64,000 nt of DNA from positions 34,127,796-34,191,795 of the forward strand of contig NC_081842.1 of NCBI RefSeq assembly GCF_963259705.1, read 5' to 3'. Below, piece after piece: positions 34,831 to 45,879 of the stretch; the stretch's first letter is position 1, and each line of letters opens with the position of its first letter. Under the pieces are notes generated by a model. The model saw nothing but the letters and a program-made list of their open reading frames with translations. It had not been told where the DNA came from and searched no databases. The position numbers and the translations under genes were made by a program. Source of the DNA: Myotis daubentonii. Its lineage: Eukaryota; Chordata; Mammalia; Chiroptera; Vespertilionidae.

Positions 34831-35643
34831 TTAATGATTTTAACATTGTCAAATTCAATGTTTGTTTTTGTCTATTTCTCCTATAATTCCTCAAGGTTTT
34901 TAAATGTGTTTTGTAACAATGCTATTGGGAACATACAGCTGAAATATTATTATGTTTTTCCAGTGAATTGTTCTTTTTTTTTTTATCACTATGTAATTAC
35001 TGGTTTTACCTGCAATATTACTTTTTGTCATGAAGTGTATTTTCTCTGAAATCAGTAAAACTATACCAGTTTTTCTCTATGAGTGTTTACCTAATTTCTC
35101 CCTTTTCATATCTTTATTTTATACTTCCTCTATTATTATGTTTCAGTTTTCATTTTTAAACAACATACAGATGTCATTTTTAATGTATTCTAAGAGTTCC
35201 TATCTCTGAACTGAGTTTTGTGTGTATTCATTGTGTTTACTGATCAACTTGAATTTTATTTTTATCTTATTATGTGTATCATATAATTAATAGTGTTGTT
35301 TTATTTTGTTCCCGTTTTTGTGAGATTTTATTTTAATTTTTTCTCTTCTGTTTTTCTATTTCTATTGTTTTAGAAATAGAAAAACAGAAGTATCATACTT
35401 AAATTTTTATATGTTTTTACTTGCCAAAACAGCATCTAACATTAACATTAACTATTTTTTCTTTCTACAATATTATAATCTCAGAGTACTACTTAACTTT
35501 ACTAATTTTATACATTTTTATTTTATGCATTTTATGATGATTTCAACTTATTGTAGAATTTCAAGTTGTTTTGCTACATGTATACATCTTATGAGTCAAT
35601 GAAGCAATATTTGAATGCAGAAATCAATGAAAGTTATAAATGA
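34831..35643 (-). mobile_element. Probable old L1/HAL1 remnant, antisense, very AT rich
   Basis: T-rich wording (TTTTTCTCTATGAGTGTTTA, ATTTTTATCTTATTATGTGT) resembles antisense old L1 ORF2. It encloses an exact 19-bp inverted repeat at 35345-35390. The family call is tentative. Confidence 0.35.
35345..35390. repeat. Perfect 19-bp inverted repeat with 8-nt loop
   Basis: The arms at 35345-35363 and 35372-35390 are exact reverse complements (arm CTTCTGTTTTTCTATTTCT) around the loop ATTGTTTT. It would fold as a DNA or RNA hairpin. Confidence 0.95.
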
Positions 35644-35854
35644 CTAGAGGCCCGGTACACAAATTCATGCACAGGTAGGGTCCGGCCAGCCCACCTTGAT
35701 CGGGGCTGATCGGGCCAGGCTGGCCGGGAAAGGGGCCGTCGGGGGGGGGAGGGGCCACGGGTGGTTGGTGGGCTGGCCCTGCCCCCTAGTCGAACTCCTG
35801 GTCGAACTCCAGGTCAAGGGGACAATTTGCATGTTAGCCTTTTATTATAAAGGA
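35644..35854 (-). mobile_element. Short HeliBat-type Helitron (211 bp)
   Basis: CTAG at 35644-35647, a degenerate hairpin (GGTACACAAATTCATGC) and a 5' end reading TCCTTTATAATAAAAGGCTA in minus sense from 35854. It belongs to the same short subfamily as 20941-21116. Confidence 0.92.
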
Positions 35855-36038
35855 TAGCATTTGTAACCTTAGGATTTCTTGTAGATGTGAATGTTTTCTA
35901 TACAAGGTTAAAATTAGTGTACATATATGTTGTTCATGTGTTTATTAAAACTGTGAAATTATAAAGAGATTAGACTATAGTAATGAATTAGTAAAAATTA
36001 CATAATATAATTGGCAATGGAAGATAGTTTAAAATCTG

Positions 36039-36289
36039 TTAACACATTGTTTGTGGGTAGTTTTTATCACGCGCTAACAGGTGGCGCGGGCCATTTTTGC
36101 TAATTTTTTTGCGCAAATGGCAACGTTCAGTAAAATTACGATAACTTTAGTTTACGTATTTATACGTTACCCGCATTCTACCGCTAGTCTATAAAAAACG
36201 TATTAATACGTGTCCCGCGCTCTACTACACTGGTAGAATGTGTAAATATCTAAAACGTATAAATTTGTTTCCCGCATACAATGTGTTAA
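36039..36289. mobile_element. piggyBac-type MITE flanked by TTAA
   Basis: TTAA stands at both ends (36039-36042 and 36286-36289). The termini ACACATTGTTTGTGGG and CCCGCATACAATGTGT are imperfect inverted repeats. Internal subrepeats of CCCGC with ACGTATTAATACGT-like words occur at 36150-36280. At about 243 bp between the TTAA sites it has no transposase. TTAA duplication and GC-containing ends are diagnostic of piggyBac. Confidence 0.93.
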
Positions 36290-36730
36290 ATCAGAATCCA
36301 TTGCAAATACAATAATTCATTGCATCAGAAGACCAATAGAAAAGGTTGGTAGAACATCAAAGAAGAATAAAGGGACCAGCAATCTTTGATTAAATTATTT
36401 TCATTGAATTATTAAAAAATGTGATAAAGTGAATATGTTGGTTTTCAGGTAATGAGCAACTAGACAACAAAAATGGTATCTTCTGGAATTTGCTGTTAGT
36501 AGAAAAATGCATGAACCTTTAAAAAAATATGCTCATGACTCTCAAGATAAATATACTTCATTTTTAAATTCGAGAGGAAAATAAATTACCTAAGAAGATG
36601 ATATCACTCAAAGTAACAAAATATTCAAATAATATATACATATAAACTATAGAATTATAACCATAATTCTTTTATATTCTCAGGAATTTTTTTAATCATT
36701 CCATATTTCTCTCCGTCGATTACTTACAAC
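36290..36730. other. Unique AT-rich DNA
   Basis: No gene or repeat recognised. Confidence 0.4.
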
Positions 36731-38060
36731 ATTTTTTTTAAAAAAATTAAATTCTTTATTGTTTAATATATTACACAAGTCTCCTTTTTTTCCCCATTGA
36801 CCTCTCTCCAGCTGCCCCCAACCCCCAGCACATGCCCTCACCCCGCCCCATCTGTGTCCATTGGTTATACTTATATGCATGCATACAAGTCCTTTGGTTG
36901 ATCTCTCATCCCTCACCCCTTCATTCTCCCCTGCCTTCCCTCGGAGTATTGGCAGTCTGTTCAATGCTTCTATGTCTCTGGATCAATTTTTGTTCATAAG
37001 TTTATGTTATTCATTATATTCCAAAAATGAGTGAGATCATATGACCTTTATCTTTCTCCAACTGGCTTATTTCACTTAGCATAATGCTTTCCAGGTCCAT
37101 CCATGCTATTGCGAATGGTAGGAGTTCTTTCTCTTTTAAAGCAGCATGGTATTCCATTGTGTAGATGTAATTCAGTCTTTTAATTAACTCATCTGCTGAT
37201 GGGCACTTAGGCAGTTTCTAAATCTTAGCTATTGTAAATTGTGCTACTATGAACATAAATCCTTTTTGATTGGTGTTTCTGGTTTTCTGGGATATATTCC
37301 TAGAAGTGCAATTACTGGGTCGCATGGGAGTTCCACTTTTAACTTTTTGAGGAAACTTCATACTGTTTTCCACAGTGGCTGCACCAGTCTGCATCCCCAC
37401 CAGCAGTTCAAGAGGGTTCCTTTTTCTTCGCATCTTTATCAGCACTTGTCGTTTGTTGATTTGTTGATGACAGCTGTTCTGACCAATGTGAGATGATATC
37501 TCATTGTCGTTTTGATTTGCATCTCTCAGATGATTAGTGACTTTGAGCATATTTCATATGTTTCTTGGCCTTCTGTATGTCCTCTTTTGAAAGGTGTCTA
37601 TTTAGGTCATTGCCCATTTTTTGGTTGGGTTGTTTATCTTCCTTTTGTTAAGTCGTGTGAGTTCCCTATACATTTTGGAGATTAAACCCTTATCGGAGAT
37701 AACATTGGCAAATATGTTCTCCCATGCAGTGGGCTTTCTTGTTGTTTTGTTGATGATTTCTTTTGATGTGCAGAAGCTTTTTATTTTGATGTAGTCTGAT
37801 TTGTTTATTTTCCCCTCAGTTTCCATTGCCCTAGGAGCTGTATCGGTAAAGATATTGCTACCATAAATGTCTGCTATTTTGCTGCCAATGTCTTCTTCTA
37901 AGATTTTTATGGTTTCCCACCTTACGTTTAAGTCCTTTGTCCATTTTGAGTTGATTTTTGTGTATAGTGTAAGTTGGTGGTCTAGTTACATTTTTTTACA
38001 TGTATCCGTCCAATTTTCCCAACACCATTTATTGAAGAGGCTTTCTTGACTCCATTGTAG
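36731..38060 (-). mobile_element. L1 LINE 3' part, antisense
   Basis: Minus-strand frames encode the ORF2 C-terminal region: 37602-37826 contains an [18 protein letters not shown] segment and NNPTKKWA, and 37218-37550 contains [20 protein letters not shown], which ends in the FTIAKI motif. The 3' UTR (GTCTCC...CCCCAGCACATGCCCTCACC in plus sense) and the poly-A end near 36731-36750 follow. Stops and frameshifts break it. At 38060 it switches to plus orientation. Confidence 0.92.
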
Positions 38061-38185
38061 CAGGATACAAAATTAACACCCATAAATCTATGGCTTTTTT
38101 ATACACCAATAATGAATTCACAGAAAGAGAAACTAAAAAAAAAAAAAATCCCATTTACCACTGTAACACAAAAATTAAGGAACTT
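38061..38185 (+). mobile_element. Inverted 5' segment of the same L1
   Basis: In plus sense it encodes INTHKSMAFLYTNNEFTERE, an RT-domain part of L1 ORF2 lying well upstream of the piece that ends at 38060. The head-to-head arrangement is the signature of twin priming, in which the 5' part of an L1 cDNA is inserted inverted. Confidence 0.85.
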
Positions 38186-38444
38186 TTGATTTGTTTTATA
38201 AAAATAACACAGTAAAAATACAAATAATATTCTCCATATCTGGAAACTAAATTGTGAGAGTGCAACCCTCTTGTTTGGGCTTAAAATCTGGAATACTGAT
38301 GTTCTAACATGACAAATATGAGTATCTTCCTAAGAGTAATGGTAGAAGGAATTTTCTGGATCACTTAGCCTATCCTCCAGTGACAAGTCCCCGAGACATT
38401 TAATTATTAGATTTTCATAAATATTTCTCAAGTAGTGAAAAAAA

Positions 38445-38685
38445 AATGAGAGCTCCATTTATTAAGTTTATATTATATACCATGCTCTGTACTAAAAGTT
38501 TTCTTATGGTAAATTTTATTTATTCCTGAAAATATGCCTATGGGGTATTATTAACTTCATTTTACAAATGAAAAAAATTGAAGGTCAGCAACCTTAAATA
38601 TTATTCCCCAGGTCACACAGCTATTGAGTCACTTGTCTGAGAATTCAATCCAGGCATGTGTATGAGGCATGAACCACAGTGTCTG
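38445..38685 (-). mobile_element. MIR SINE, antisense
   Basis: TATACCATGCTCTGTACTAA, TTCATTTTACAAATGAAAAA and GGTCACACAGCTATTGAGTC follow reverse MIR order. Confidence 0.8.
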
Positions 38686-38934
38686 CTTTCTGGGTATGTG
38701 CCATATTTTGCCTAAATAGTCAAGGGATTTATTTTTACCTGCTCCTGTTCCAAAGGATATATAGTGGCATCATTTCAACATCTAGTAACAACCTATAATT
38801 TGAGATAATCAGTTGAACTTGCTAATAAAAAATGGGATCAGTTACTCAACAACTTCAGTGTATACTCTTTCTGTTGCAAATGTATATGGAGTGAATCATG
38901 CACATGAGTTAATGCATGTAAGTAATAATATTAT

Positions 38935-39175
38935 AATGACTAATATTTTTAAGTATTTACCTTGTGCTAGGCAAAGTTACAAGTGTTTTACAGGCATAAA
39001 TTAATTCAATCCTTACAACAACCATACCAAAATGGTACACTGATTACTCACACTTACAAATTAGGAAATTGAGGCACCCTGAAGTTAATTATCTGTCCAG
39101 GTCCACACAACCAGTAACTGAAAAACTAAAATTAGTACTCAGGCAGTGAAACACAAGTATTTAGATACTAAACCA
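38935..39175 (-). mobile_element. MIR SINE, antisense
   Basis: TACCTTGTGCTAGGCAAAGT, ATTCAATCCTTACAACAACC, AATTAGGAAATTGAGGCACC and AGTACTCAGGCAGTG appear in reverse MIR order. Confidence 0.85.
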
Positions 39176-40565
39176 TACTCTATAAAATAAATGCACATAG
39201 AAAAAGATTTAACGTACACGTAGTGAATGATTTAATTCAAGTATATAAAAATAATATTTTCTCAGGGCTTACATTCTCATTTTTAAAGATTTTTTAAAAT
39301 TTATAAACATTTACAAAAGTTGAAAGAAAACTATAATAAACTTCCATATGGATATTAAATAGATAAATCTTTTTATTCAAACAAGGGGAAATCTGAGATA
39401 CATTGAATTTATGAGCAGTGCAGAGACTAACTATGGATTCTGCAATCAGGGAACATTCATATCCAGTCTTTCTGATGTTAACTCCCACAACTGACAGATG
39501 CTTGGTTGTGAGTATGGAATATTAACACATGTAACTGATGGAGAGAAATAGAGGATTTTTCTTACAAAGATTATTTATACATAGATGGTTATAGCTAATT
39601 AATATTGCTTATATTTAAACAGAACACTAAATTAGAGTGAGATTTAAAGAAATATGACTTATTATTTTAACTAGATTTCTTACTAAGTCTTTACTAATGA
39701 CTTAATCCCTTCTTAATCCATCTCTGAGGTTTGGAAGCTGTGGGGCTTCTGCTAGTTTACCAGCAGTTTCTTTCAGCCTTTCTCACTCTATTCTTTAATC
39801 CTTTTAATAATGAGTACCAATTATTTCTAAAATGGCAAAAAAAGGAAGTTATGCAGCAGTGTGAGGGCATTGTTTTTAATGAATCGTCATGAATACATTT
39901 TCTCTAGGCGAAGGATTTTTGTTTTCTGACTTTGTTGTTTTTTTCTTCAGAAAGCCATATTCATGTCCTCTTCTAAACTTGTATAGAAATTCAGTAGTAT
40001 CAACCAAAAAATAATTTAGACACTTCTTTCTATGACAATCTTGGGATTAAAGTGATACACATAGTTAAGCAAAACAAAAAGTTATTAAACAGTTAAAAAG
40101 TCATGAAGGGCTTTGGAAGCTATAGGAATTGCCTTCAAGTTCTTCCTCACCCTGAAAACCAGATGAAAACCTGGTAAAAAATTTTGACAATTCACAAATT
40201 GATATTTTCTTAAAACTCAATAATAAAATGAACATTTACATTAGAAAAAATAAATCTACATTCATAAAACCCAAGTAAAGCCTAGGCTCTTTTTAATGTT
40301 TGCCTTAAAATAAGGATTTTTATTGATTATAGCACTTGTTTTATTTTATGATGTCTAAAAAAATAACCTACATAAACAGTTCTGTAATAAATATCTTTAT
40401 ACATATATCATAATATATTTGGTCATTTTAATAATGAAAACCTCTTTGTTGATTAGAAGATAAAACCTTAGCTATGATTAACAACTTCCTTCCTTCAAAT
40501 TCGTATTCATTTACACTCCCACCTGCAGGCTGGTGAATGCCAGTTCTCCTATATCCTATACCAAA
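39176..40565. other. Repeat-poor AT-rich DNA
   Basis: No gene, RNA gene or confident transposon was seen in this 1.4 kb. Confidence 0.45.
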
Positions 40566-40569
40566 ACTG

Positions 40570-41005
40570 AGTAGGGTCATTCTTTTATTTTTTAAATTTA
40601 TCTTTATTGTTAAAAAGTGTTACAGATGTCCCCTTCTTTCCCCACTGAACTCCTCCTACCCACTCCCAGCCCCTCTACAGGCCTTCACCCCACTATTGTC
40701 TGTGTCCATGGGTTATGCATATATGTATAAAAGTTCTTTGGTTAATCTCTTCTCTCCCCTCCACCCCTTCCCTTTGAGATCAATCAGTCTGTTGCATGCT
40801 TCCATGTCTCCAGATCTATTTTGTTTGTAAATTTCTTTTGTTCATTAGATTCCACATATAAATGAGATCATGCACTATTTGCCTTTCTCTGACTGGTTTA
40901 TGTCACTTAACACAATACCCTCCAAATCCCTCCATGTTGTCTAAAAGGGTAAGATATCTTTCTTTCTTTATAGGTGCATAGTATTCCATTTTGTAAATGT
41001 ACTAC
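40570..41005 (-). mobile_element. L1 LINE 3' end, antisense, 5' truncated
   Basis: A T-rich tail (40570-40610) is followed by GTCCCCTTCTTTCCCCACTG, CTGTGTCCATGGGTTATGCA and TAATCTCTTCTCTCCCCTCC. The antisense of the terminal ORF2 codons then reads AGTATTCCATTTTGTAAATG near 40980. It breaks off near 41005. Confidence 0.9.
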
Positions 41006-41019
41006 AGGTTGTTTTTTTT

Positions 41020-41295
41020 TTCCTCCACTCTACTACTGTTCCTTTAAATAGCTTCATTTTCAAGGAGAGCCCCTTTCTAACTCCCCAGCCTGTGATGTTA
41101 CTCCCCTTGCTACTAGCTCCCAGAACATGCTTGGCTTTTACTTCCCTAATCACAGCACCCAGCACACGGAAGAGTATCACTTGGCCAATTGTCTCTATTT
41201 CTTGCTGTATTTTGAGTCTTGAGAAAGCCTGAATCAGGTGCTTCTTGTGTATCTCCACATCAAACCCAAAGCCTGGTGCATGGTTGACACTAACG
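41020..41295 (+). mobile_element. Possible L2 fossil
   Basis: CTCCCAGAACATGCTTGGC and CACAGCACCCAGCACACGGA look like L2 3' wording. The family is uncertain. An open antisense frame (40968-41315) crosses it and has no domain. Confidence 0.35.
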
Positions 41296-41727
41296 GAAAT
41301 GCTGCTGGTTTTCAAAGAAAATGTAATGACTGTGCATCTGTACCTTCCAAGCTGACAGCCTCCAGGGTTGTTTCACTCTGTCAATAAGGTATTTCAGAGT
41401 TGTAAACAGAAAGTCAGGTGACCTCTGAAGGCTCAGCCCTCAAACTTTCACAGGCCCTAGTAATAATTCTTTTTAAAAAAATCTAGAAAGTATTTTTAAA
41501 AGAGGCAGAAGATAAACAAAAACACCTAAAGTCCAGAATTGGAGGGGACTTTCCCTACCTAGTTCACACTTAGAAATTCTCCTCAATCATACTCATACTA
41601 CAATAGTCCAGTTAACTATGAACCATTTATGTTATCACTGTTACTAGTGATTTTGAGTGACAGATTTTGTCCAATTTTGAGAAACAGGAAAAATATGAAA
41701 TGGGAGATAATTCTAAATATACTAAAA

Positions 41728-42137
41728 ATAGAGGCCCAGTGCATGAAATTGTTTACCAGTGGGGTCTCTTGGCCTGGCCTGCAGGATCGGACCAAAAATT
41801 GGCTCTCTGACATCCCTTGAGGGGTCCCTGGTTGTGAAAGGGCACAGGCTAGGCCGAGGGACCCGACTGGTACATGATGAGGGCCAGGGAGGGACGCGGG
41901 AGGTTGGCCAGCTGGGGAGGGACTGTAGGAGGGCCCCGAGGCATGTCCGGCCCATCTTGCTCAGTCCTGATAAGCCAGACCCCAGCAGCAAGCTAACCTA
42001 CCAGTCAGAGCGTCTGCCCCCTGGTGGTTAGTGCATGTCATAGAGAGCAGTTGAGTGGCCTTAGCATATCATTAGCATTATGCCTTGATTGAATGGATGA
42101 CTGGACACTTAGCACATTACGCTTTTATTATATAGAA
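41728..42137 (-). mobile_element. HeliBat-type Helitron, decayed ends
   Basis: The 3' end is ATAGAGGCCCAGTGCATGAA (CTAG mutated to ATAG) and the 5' end reads TTCTATATAATAAAAGCGTA in minus sense. A CTCF-like word CTGCCCCCTGGTGG lies at 42014-42027. Both termini have point changes, so it is older than its neighbours. Confidence 0.85.
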
Positions 42138-43441
42138 TTTTATTTTTATATTTAGTACATCTCACAAAATACTTCATACTATTAAGAATAAATATAGATA
42201 AAAACATTTCATCAAAAGAAAATGGGTTTCTTCATGGCTTGTTAAATAAATGCTGAACTATTATTTAATGTTGGATGTACATCCAGGGCATCTACATACC
42301 TTAGTGTAGTCATGGCCCTGTGGTAATAGTGTCTGAGTACACACAGATCGCAAGTCAATGGCAGATCCTAACATTTGTTCTTGATTGAGTAGTACCTGTC
42401 ATGACCTAGACTTTCAGGTGGCTAGACACAATTTTATATCTTAACTCATATTGTAGTATTTTTCCTACAAATATTTTCACAAGTTTAAACATTTTAAGTG
42501 GTAAGTAGTTCATTTTCTAAAGCAATCAAACTCTATTATCAAGAGTGAATCTCTTTTCCTCAGGGTTAGAAGTGATTATTAATTTTTTTGGACATAAACA
42601 TTAAACTCTAGTTCTTGGCAGTTTTCCTGGATACTTGGGAAGTGAGGATCTTATGTCTCAAAATCTCTAAAGTATATAAATAAATCTCCGGATCTAAGGG
42701 AGCCATTTCAATGAAATGAGATACCTTTATTCATGCGTGAACTCTTAGATGACACAAATTAAGTTGATTTGAGGTTTGTGCCATGTCATGTCATATCTTT
42801 AACAAATGCTTCCTGAGAACGTGAACTGCTGGTCTGATATTCCTACAATTCCCAGTTTCTCACAAGAGGACTCCATGTTTTCTAGCTAATGTTTTCTTCA
42901 TGTGCACACATATGTTCCCAGTTCATTTGTATATGTGTACTTGTGTATTTTGCTCAATATTTCAGTATATTTTTCATATATGTATGGTTTTTTAACCTAT
43001 GAAATAAACCACCTGCAGAAAGGGTATTAATCATTTGGTGCAGCATTATCGATACTAAGTGTAGAACAACTGGGAAAGAGAAATAGCAAATGGCACACAT
43101 CACTGAATTTTAATCGACACCTTCTCTCTGGCAGTACTTATAACTTTCTCTATGACCTTCACAAAGGGGTTTCATGTTAAAACATTTAGATTAAGCAATG
43201 ATCAAGCTAGCAGCAAGCCAAAAGGCATTTTTAAGTCTTGGAGCCTACTTATACTTGAATTGCTCTTTGTTGTAATTATATAAACTAAAGCTAAATTATA
43301 TATAGATTACATTACATTTATGAATTATATACAACTTTATAGATCTTTTACAACTTTTGAAGATCTATCATGGAGAGCTCACCTTTCCCCCTACAATTAA
43401 CATGTAAGAAGATATGTGTATATATATAATTACTTATATGA
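42138..43441. other. Repeat-poor AT-rich DNA
   Basis: No gene or confident repeat seen in this 1.3 kb. Confidence 0.45.
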
Positions 43442-43443
43442 TG

Positions 43444-43475
43444 TGTGTATACACACACACACACACATACACACA
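43444..43475. repeat. (AC)n microsatellite
   Basis: A run of AC dinucleotides with one TAC interruption, ending at TATATAAT just before a Helitron. Confidence 0.9.
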
Positions 43476-43484
43476 TATATAATA

Positions 43485-43850
43485 CTAGAGGCTCAATGCA
43501 CAGATTCGTGCACTGGAGGGGTCCCTCGTCCTGGCCTGCGTGGATTGGGCTGAAACTGTCTCTCTGACATCCCCTAAGCTGGGTTCTGGATTGCCAGAGG
43601 GCAAAGGCCAGGTCGAGGGACCCCACCTGTGCACAATTGGGGCCGGGGAGGGATCATAGGAGGGACCATGGGAGGGCTCCAGGGTGTGTCTGGCCTGTCT
43701 CGCCCAGTTCCGATTGGCCGGACTCCAGCAGCAAGCTAACCTACTGGTTGGAGTGTCTGACCCCTGGTGGTCAGTGTGCATCATAGCAACTAGTCAAATG
43801 GTTGAATGAACAGTCGGTCACTTACCATATTAGGCTTTTAGTATATAGGA
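43485..43850 (-). mobile_element. HeliBat-type Helitron
   Basis: CTAG at 43485-43488, the GCACAGATTCGTGC hairpin and a 5' end TCCTATATACTAAAAGCCTA in minus sense from 43850. A CTCF-like word (CTGACCCCTGGTGG) lies at 43757-43770. Its 5' end abuts the next Helitron. Confidence 0.93.
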
Positions 43851-45273
43851 CTAGAGGCCCGGTGCACAAAAATTTGTGCACTCGGGCGGAGGGGGGGTCC
43901 CTCAGCCAGGCCTGTGCCCTCTCACAGTCTGGGACTCCTCAGGGGATGACCACCTGCTGGCTTAGGCCAGCTCCCGGGTGGCAGAGGGCAGGCCCAATCC
44001 CTAGGTGCAGCCCCTGGTCAGGCTCAGAGCAGGGCCGATTGGGGAGTTGGGGCGCCGCCCCCTGTCATACACAGAGCAGGGTGGATTGGGAGGTTGCGAT
44101 GCCACCCTTAGTCACGCTCAGGGTAGGGCCGATTGGGGGGTTGGGGCACTGCCCCCTGTCACACTCAAGGCAGGGTCGATGGGGAGGTTGCAGCGCCACC
44201 CCCTGTCATGCACAGAGCAGGGCCAATCAGGGGATTGGGGCGCTGCCCCCTGTCACTCACAGAGCAGGGTCCATCAGGGGGGTTGGGGCTCCGTACCCTG
44301 TCACGCACAGAGCAGGGCCGTTCAGGGGGTTGAGGAGCTCCCCCCGTTACTCACAGAGTAGGGCCGATTGGGGAGTTGGGGCACCGCCCCCTGTCACACA
44401 CAGAGCAGGGTGGATCAGGGGGTTGGGGCACCGCCACTCTTACACTCAGGGCAGGCCCGATGGGGAGGTTATGGCTCTACCCGGTCACACACAGAGCAGG
44501 GCCCGTGGGGGGGGGGGGTTGTGGCGCCGCACCCTGTCACACACAGAATCGCAGGGCAATCAGGGGGTTGGGGAGCTCCCCCCTATCAGGCACAGAGCAG
44601 GGCTGATCAGGGGGTTGGGGCGCCTTCCCCTGTCACGAACAGAGCAGGGCGGATAGGGAGGTTGTGGCCCCGCCTCCTGTCACACACAGAGACGCAGGGC
44701 GATCTGGGGGTTTGGGCGCTGCCCCTTGTCACGCTGATCCCGGTGAGGGGATGATGGCTGTTTGCAGCTGGTTACACACCCTTCAGGGTGGGGGTCCCCA
44801 CTGGGGTGCCTGGCCAGTCTGGGTGAGGGGCTGAGGGCTGTTTTCAGGCTGGCGGGTGACTGAAGCTCCCAACCACTACTTTTTTTTTTTTTTAATTCTG
44901 GGCCAGCTTTAGCTCTGGCTCCAGCTCTGAGGCCTCTGCTGCTGAAAGCAGGTATCTAGTTTGTTTGGGTTCTATAATCGAAACACTGTATCAACTCTGA
45001 GATCCCAGCTGGCTGAAAGCAGGTTTCTGGGGTTTTGTTTAGCTTCTATATTTGTGACAATGTTTCAAACTGCAAGCCCAGAGGCCAGCAAGGCAGGTGG
45101 GGAACATTGGTTTCCTCTGTCACTGAAGCAAGCAAGCCTCATGTTTGCTTCCAGCTGCCTGGCTGCCTGCCGCCATCTTGGCTGGCAGTTAATTTGCATA
45201 TCACCTTGATTAGCCAATGGGAAGGGTAGCGGACATATGGCTAATTAGCATGTTTCTCTTTTATTAGATAGGA
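43851..45273 (-). mobile_element. HeliBat-type composite Helitron, 1.42 kb
   Basis: CTAG at 43851-43854 and the GTGCACAAAAATTTGTGCAC hairpin mark the 3' end. The 5' end reads TCCTATCTAATAAAAGAGAA in minus sense from 45273, followed by host T. The 5' half matches the element at 32497-33117 and the 3' half matches 33118-33794, with the part around their junction missing. It holds a 47-bp minisatellite and a YY1-like GCCGCCATCTTG at 45169-45180. No transposase is encoded. Confidence 0.93.
44025..44745 (-). repeat. 47-bp GC-rich minisatellite, about 15 units
   Basis: Unit starts with CAGAGCAGGG-like words fall at 44025, 44072, 44119, 44166, 44213 and 44260, an exact 47-bp lattice, and continue less regularly to about 44745. 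The units contain almost no stop codons in any plus frame, so frames of 284, 128 and 118 codons arise here. These translations are shifted readings of one unit and I do not treat them as proteins. Confidence 0.95.
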
Positions 45274-45292
45274 TGTGCATATGTATGTTTAT

Positions 45293-45425
45293 ATAAGGTG
45301 TTTCCATAATGTATACATACACTTTGAATAATTATAAAGACTGTGCTTATTAAAATGCATTTCATTTTCAAAATTAAGCTATCAGCTGTTAAAGGGTATA
45401 TACATTTTTGGGGGACACTCTGTAC
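45293..45425. mobile_element. Mariner-type MITE
   Basis: It is an inverted relative of 6012-6139, sharing in reverse the AAATTAAGCTATCAGCTGTT block. The ends are AAGGTGTTTCCATAATGTAT and TACATTTTTGGGGGACACTC. At about 130 bp it is non-autonomous. Confidence 0.82.
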
Positions 45426-45429
45426 ATAA

Positions 45430-45505
45430 TTAACCCTATTTTACAAATGAGGAAATTGAAACTTAAAGACATCAAATGACTATTCTGAGGTCTCAAAGAT
45501 ATTAT
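45430..45505 (-). mobile_element. MIR SINE fragment
   Basis: CCTATTTTACAAATGAGGAA and ATTGAAACTTAAAGACATCA match a short piece of the reverse MIR. Confidence 0.65.
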
Positions 45506-45879
45506 TTTCTATACACAACAACTTGGATACTTAGAATATTGGTTAACTCCTACTAAGTAAATATATAAGAATTAAGCAATATGGCAACAAATATAGAACA
45601 AATGCATTAGCAGCTATTTTCTGAGTTTCTACTGTGTGCAAAGCATCACAGACACCTCATTTTCTTATCCCTCAGTGGTACTTGCTGCACCCCTTGGCTT
45701 TGTATAGTTGCATCTTCCATCATTATAAAGGCATGACCCTCTCCTGGGCTTCAAGCCAAATACTGAACAGCATGAGATAATGTGCAAAGCTGTATTCTTG
45801 TCATCTGATAATTTGTAAAAGCAAAATTGTCCACAAGAAAGAGTTCTATAAATATGTTTTATACAAAATCATTTACAAA

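Noticed and set aside
37218..37826. L1 ORF2-like frames as an intact, active L1
   Set aside because: The copy has stops and frameshifts, is 5' inverted and lacks ORF1 and the 5' UTR.
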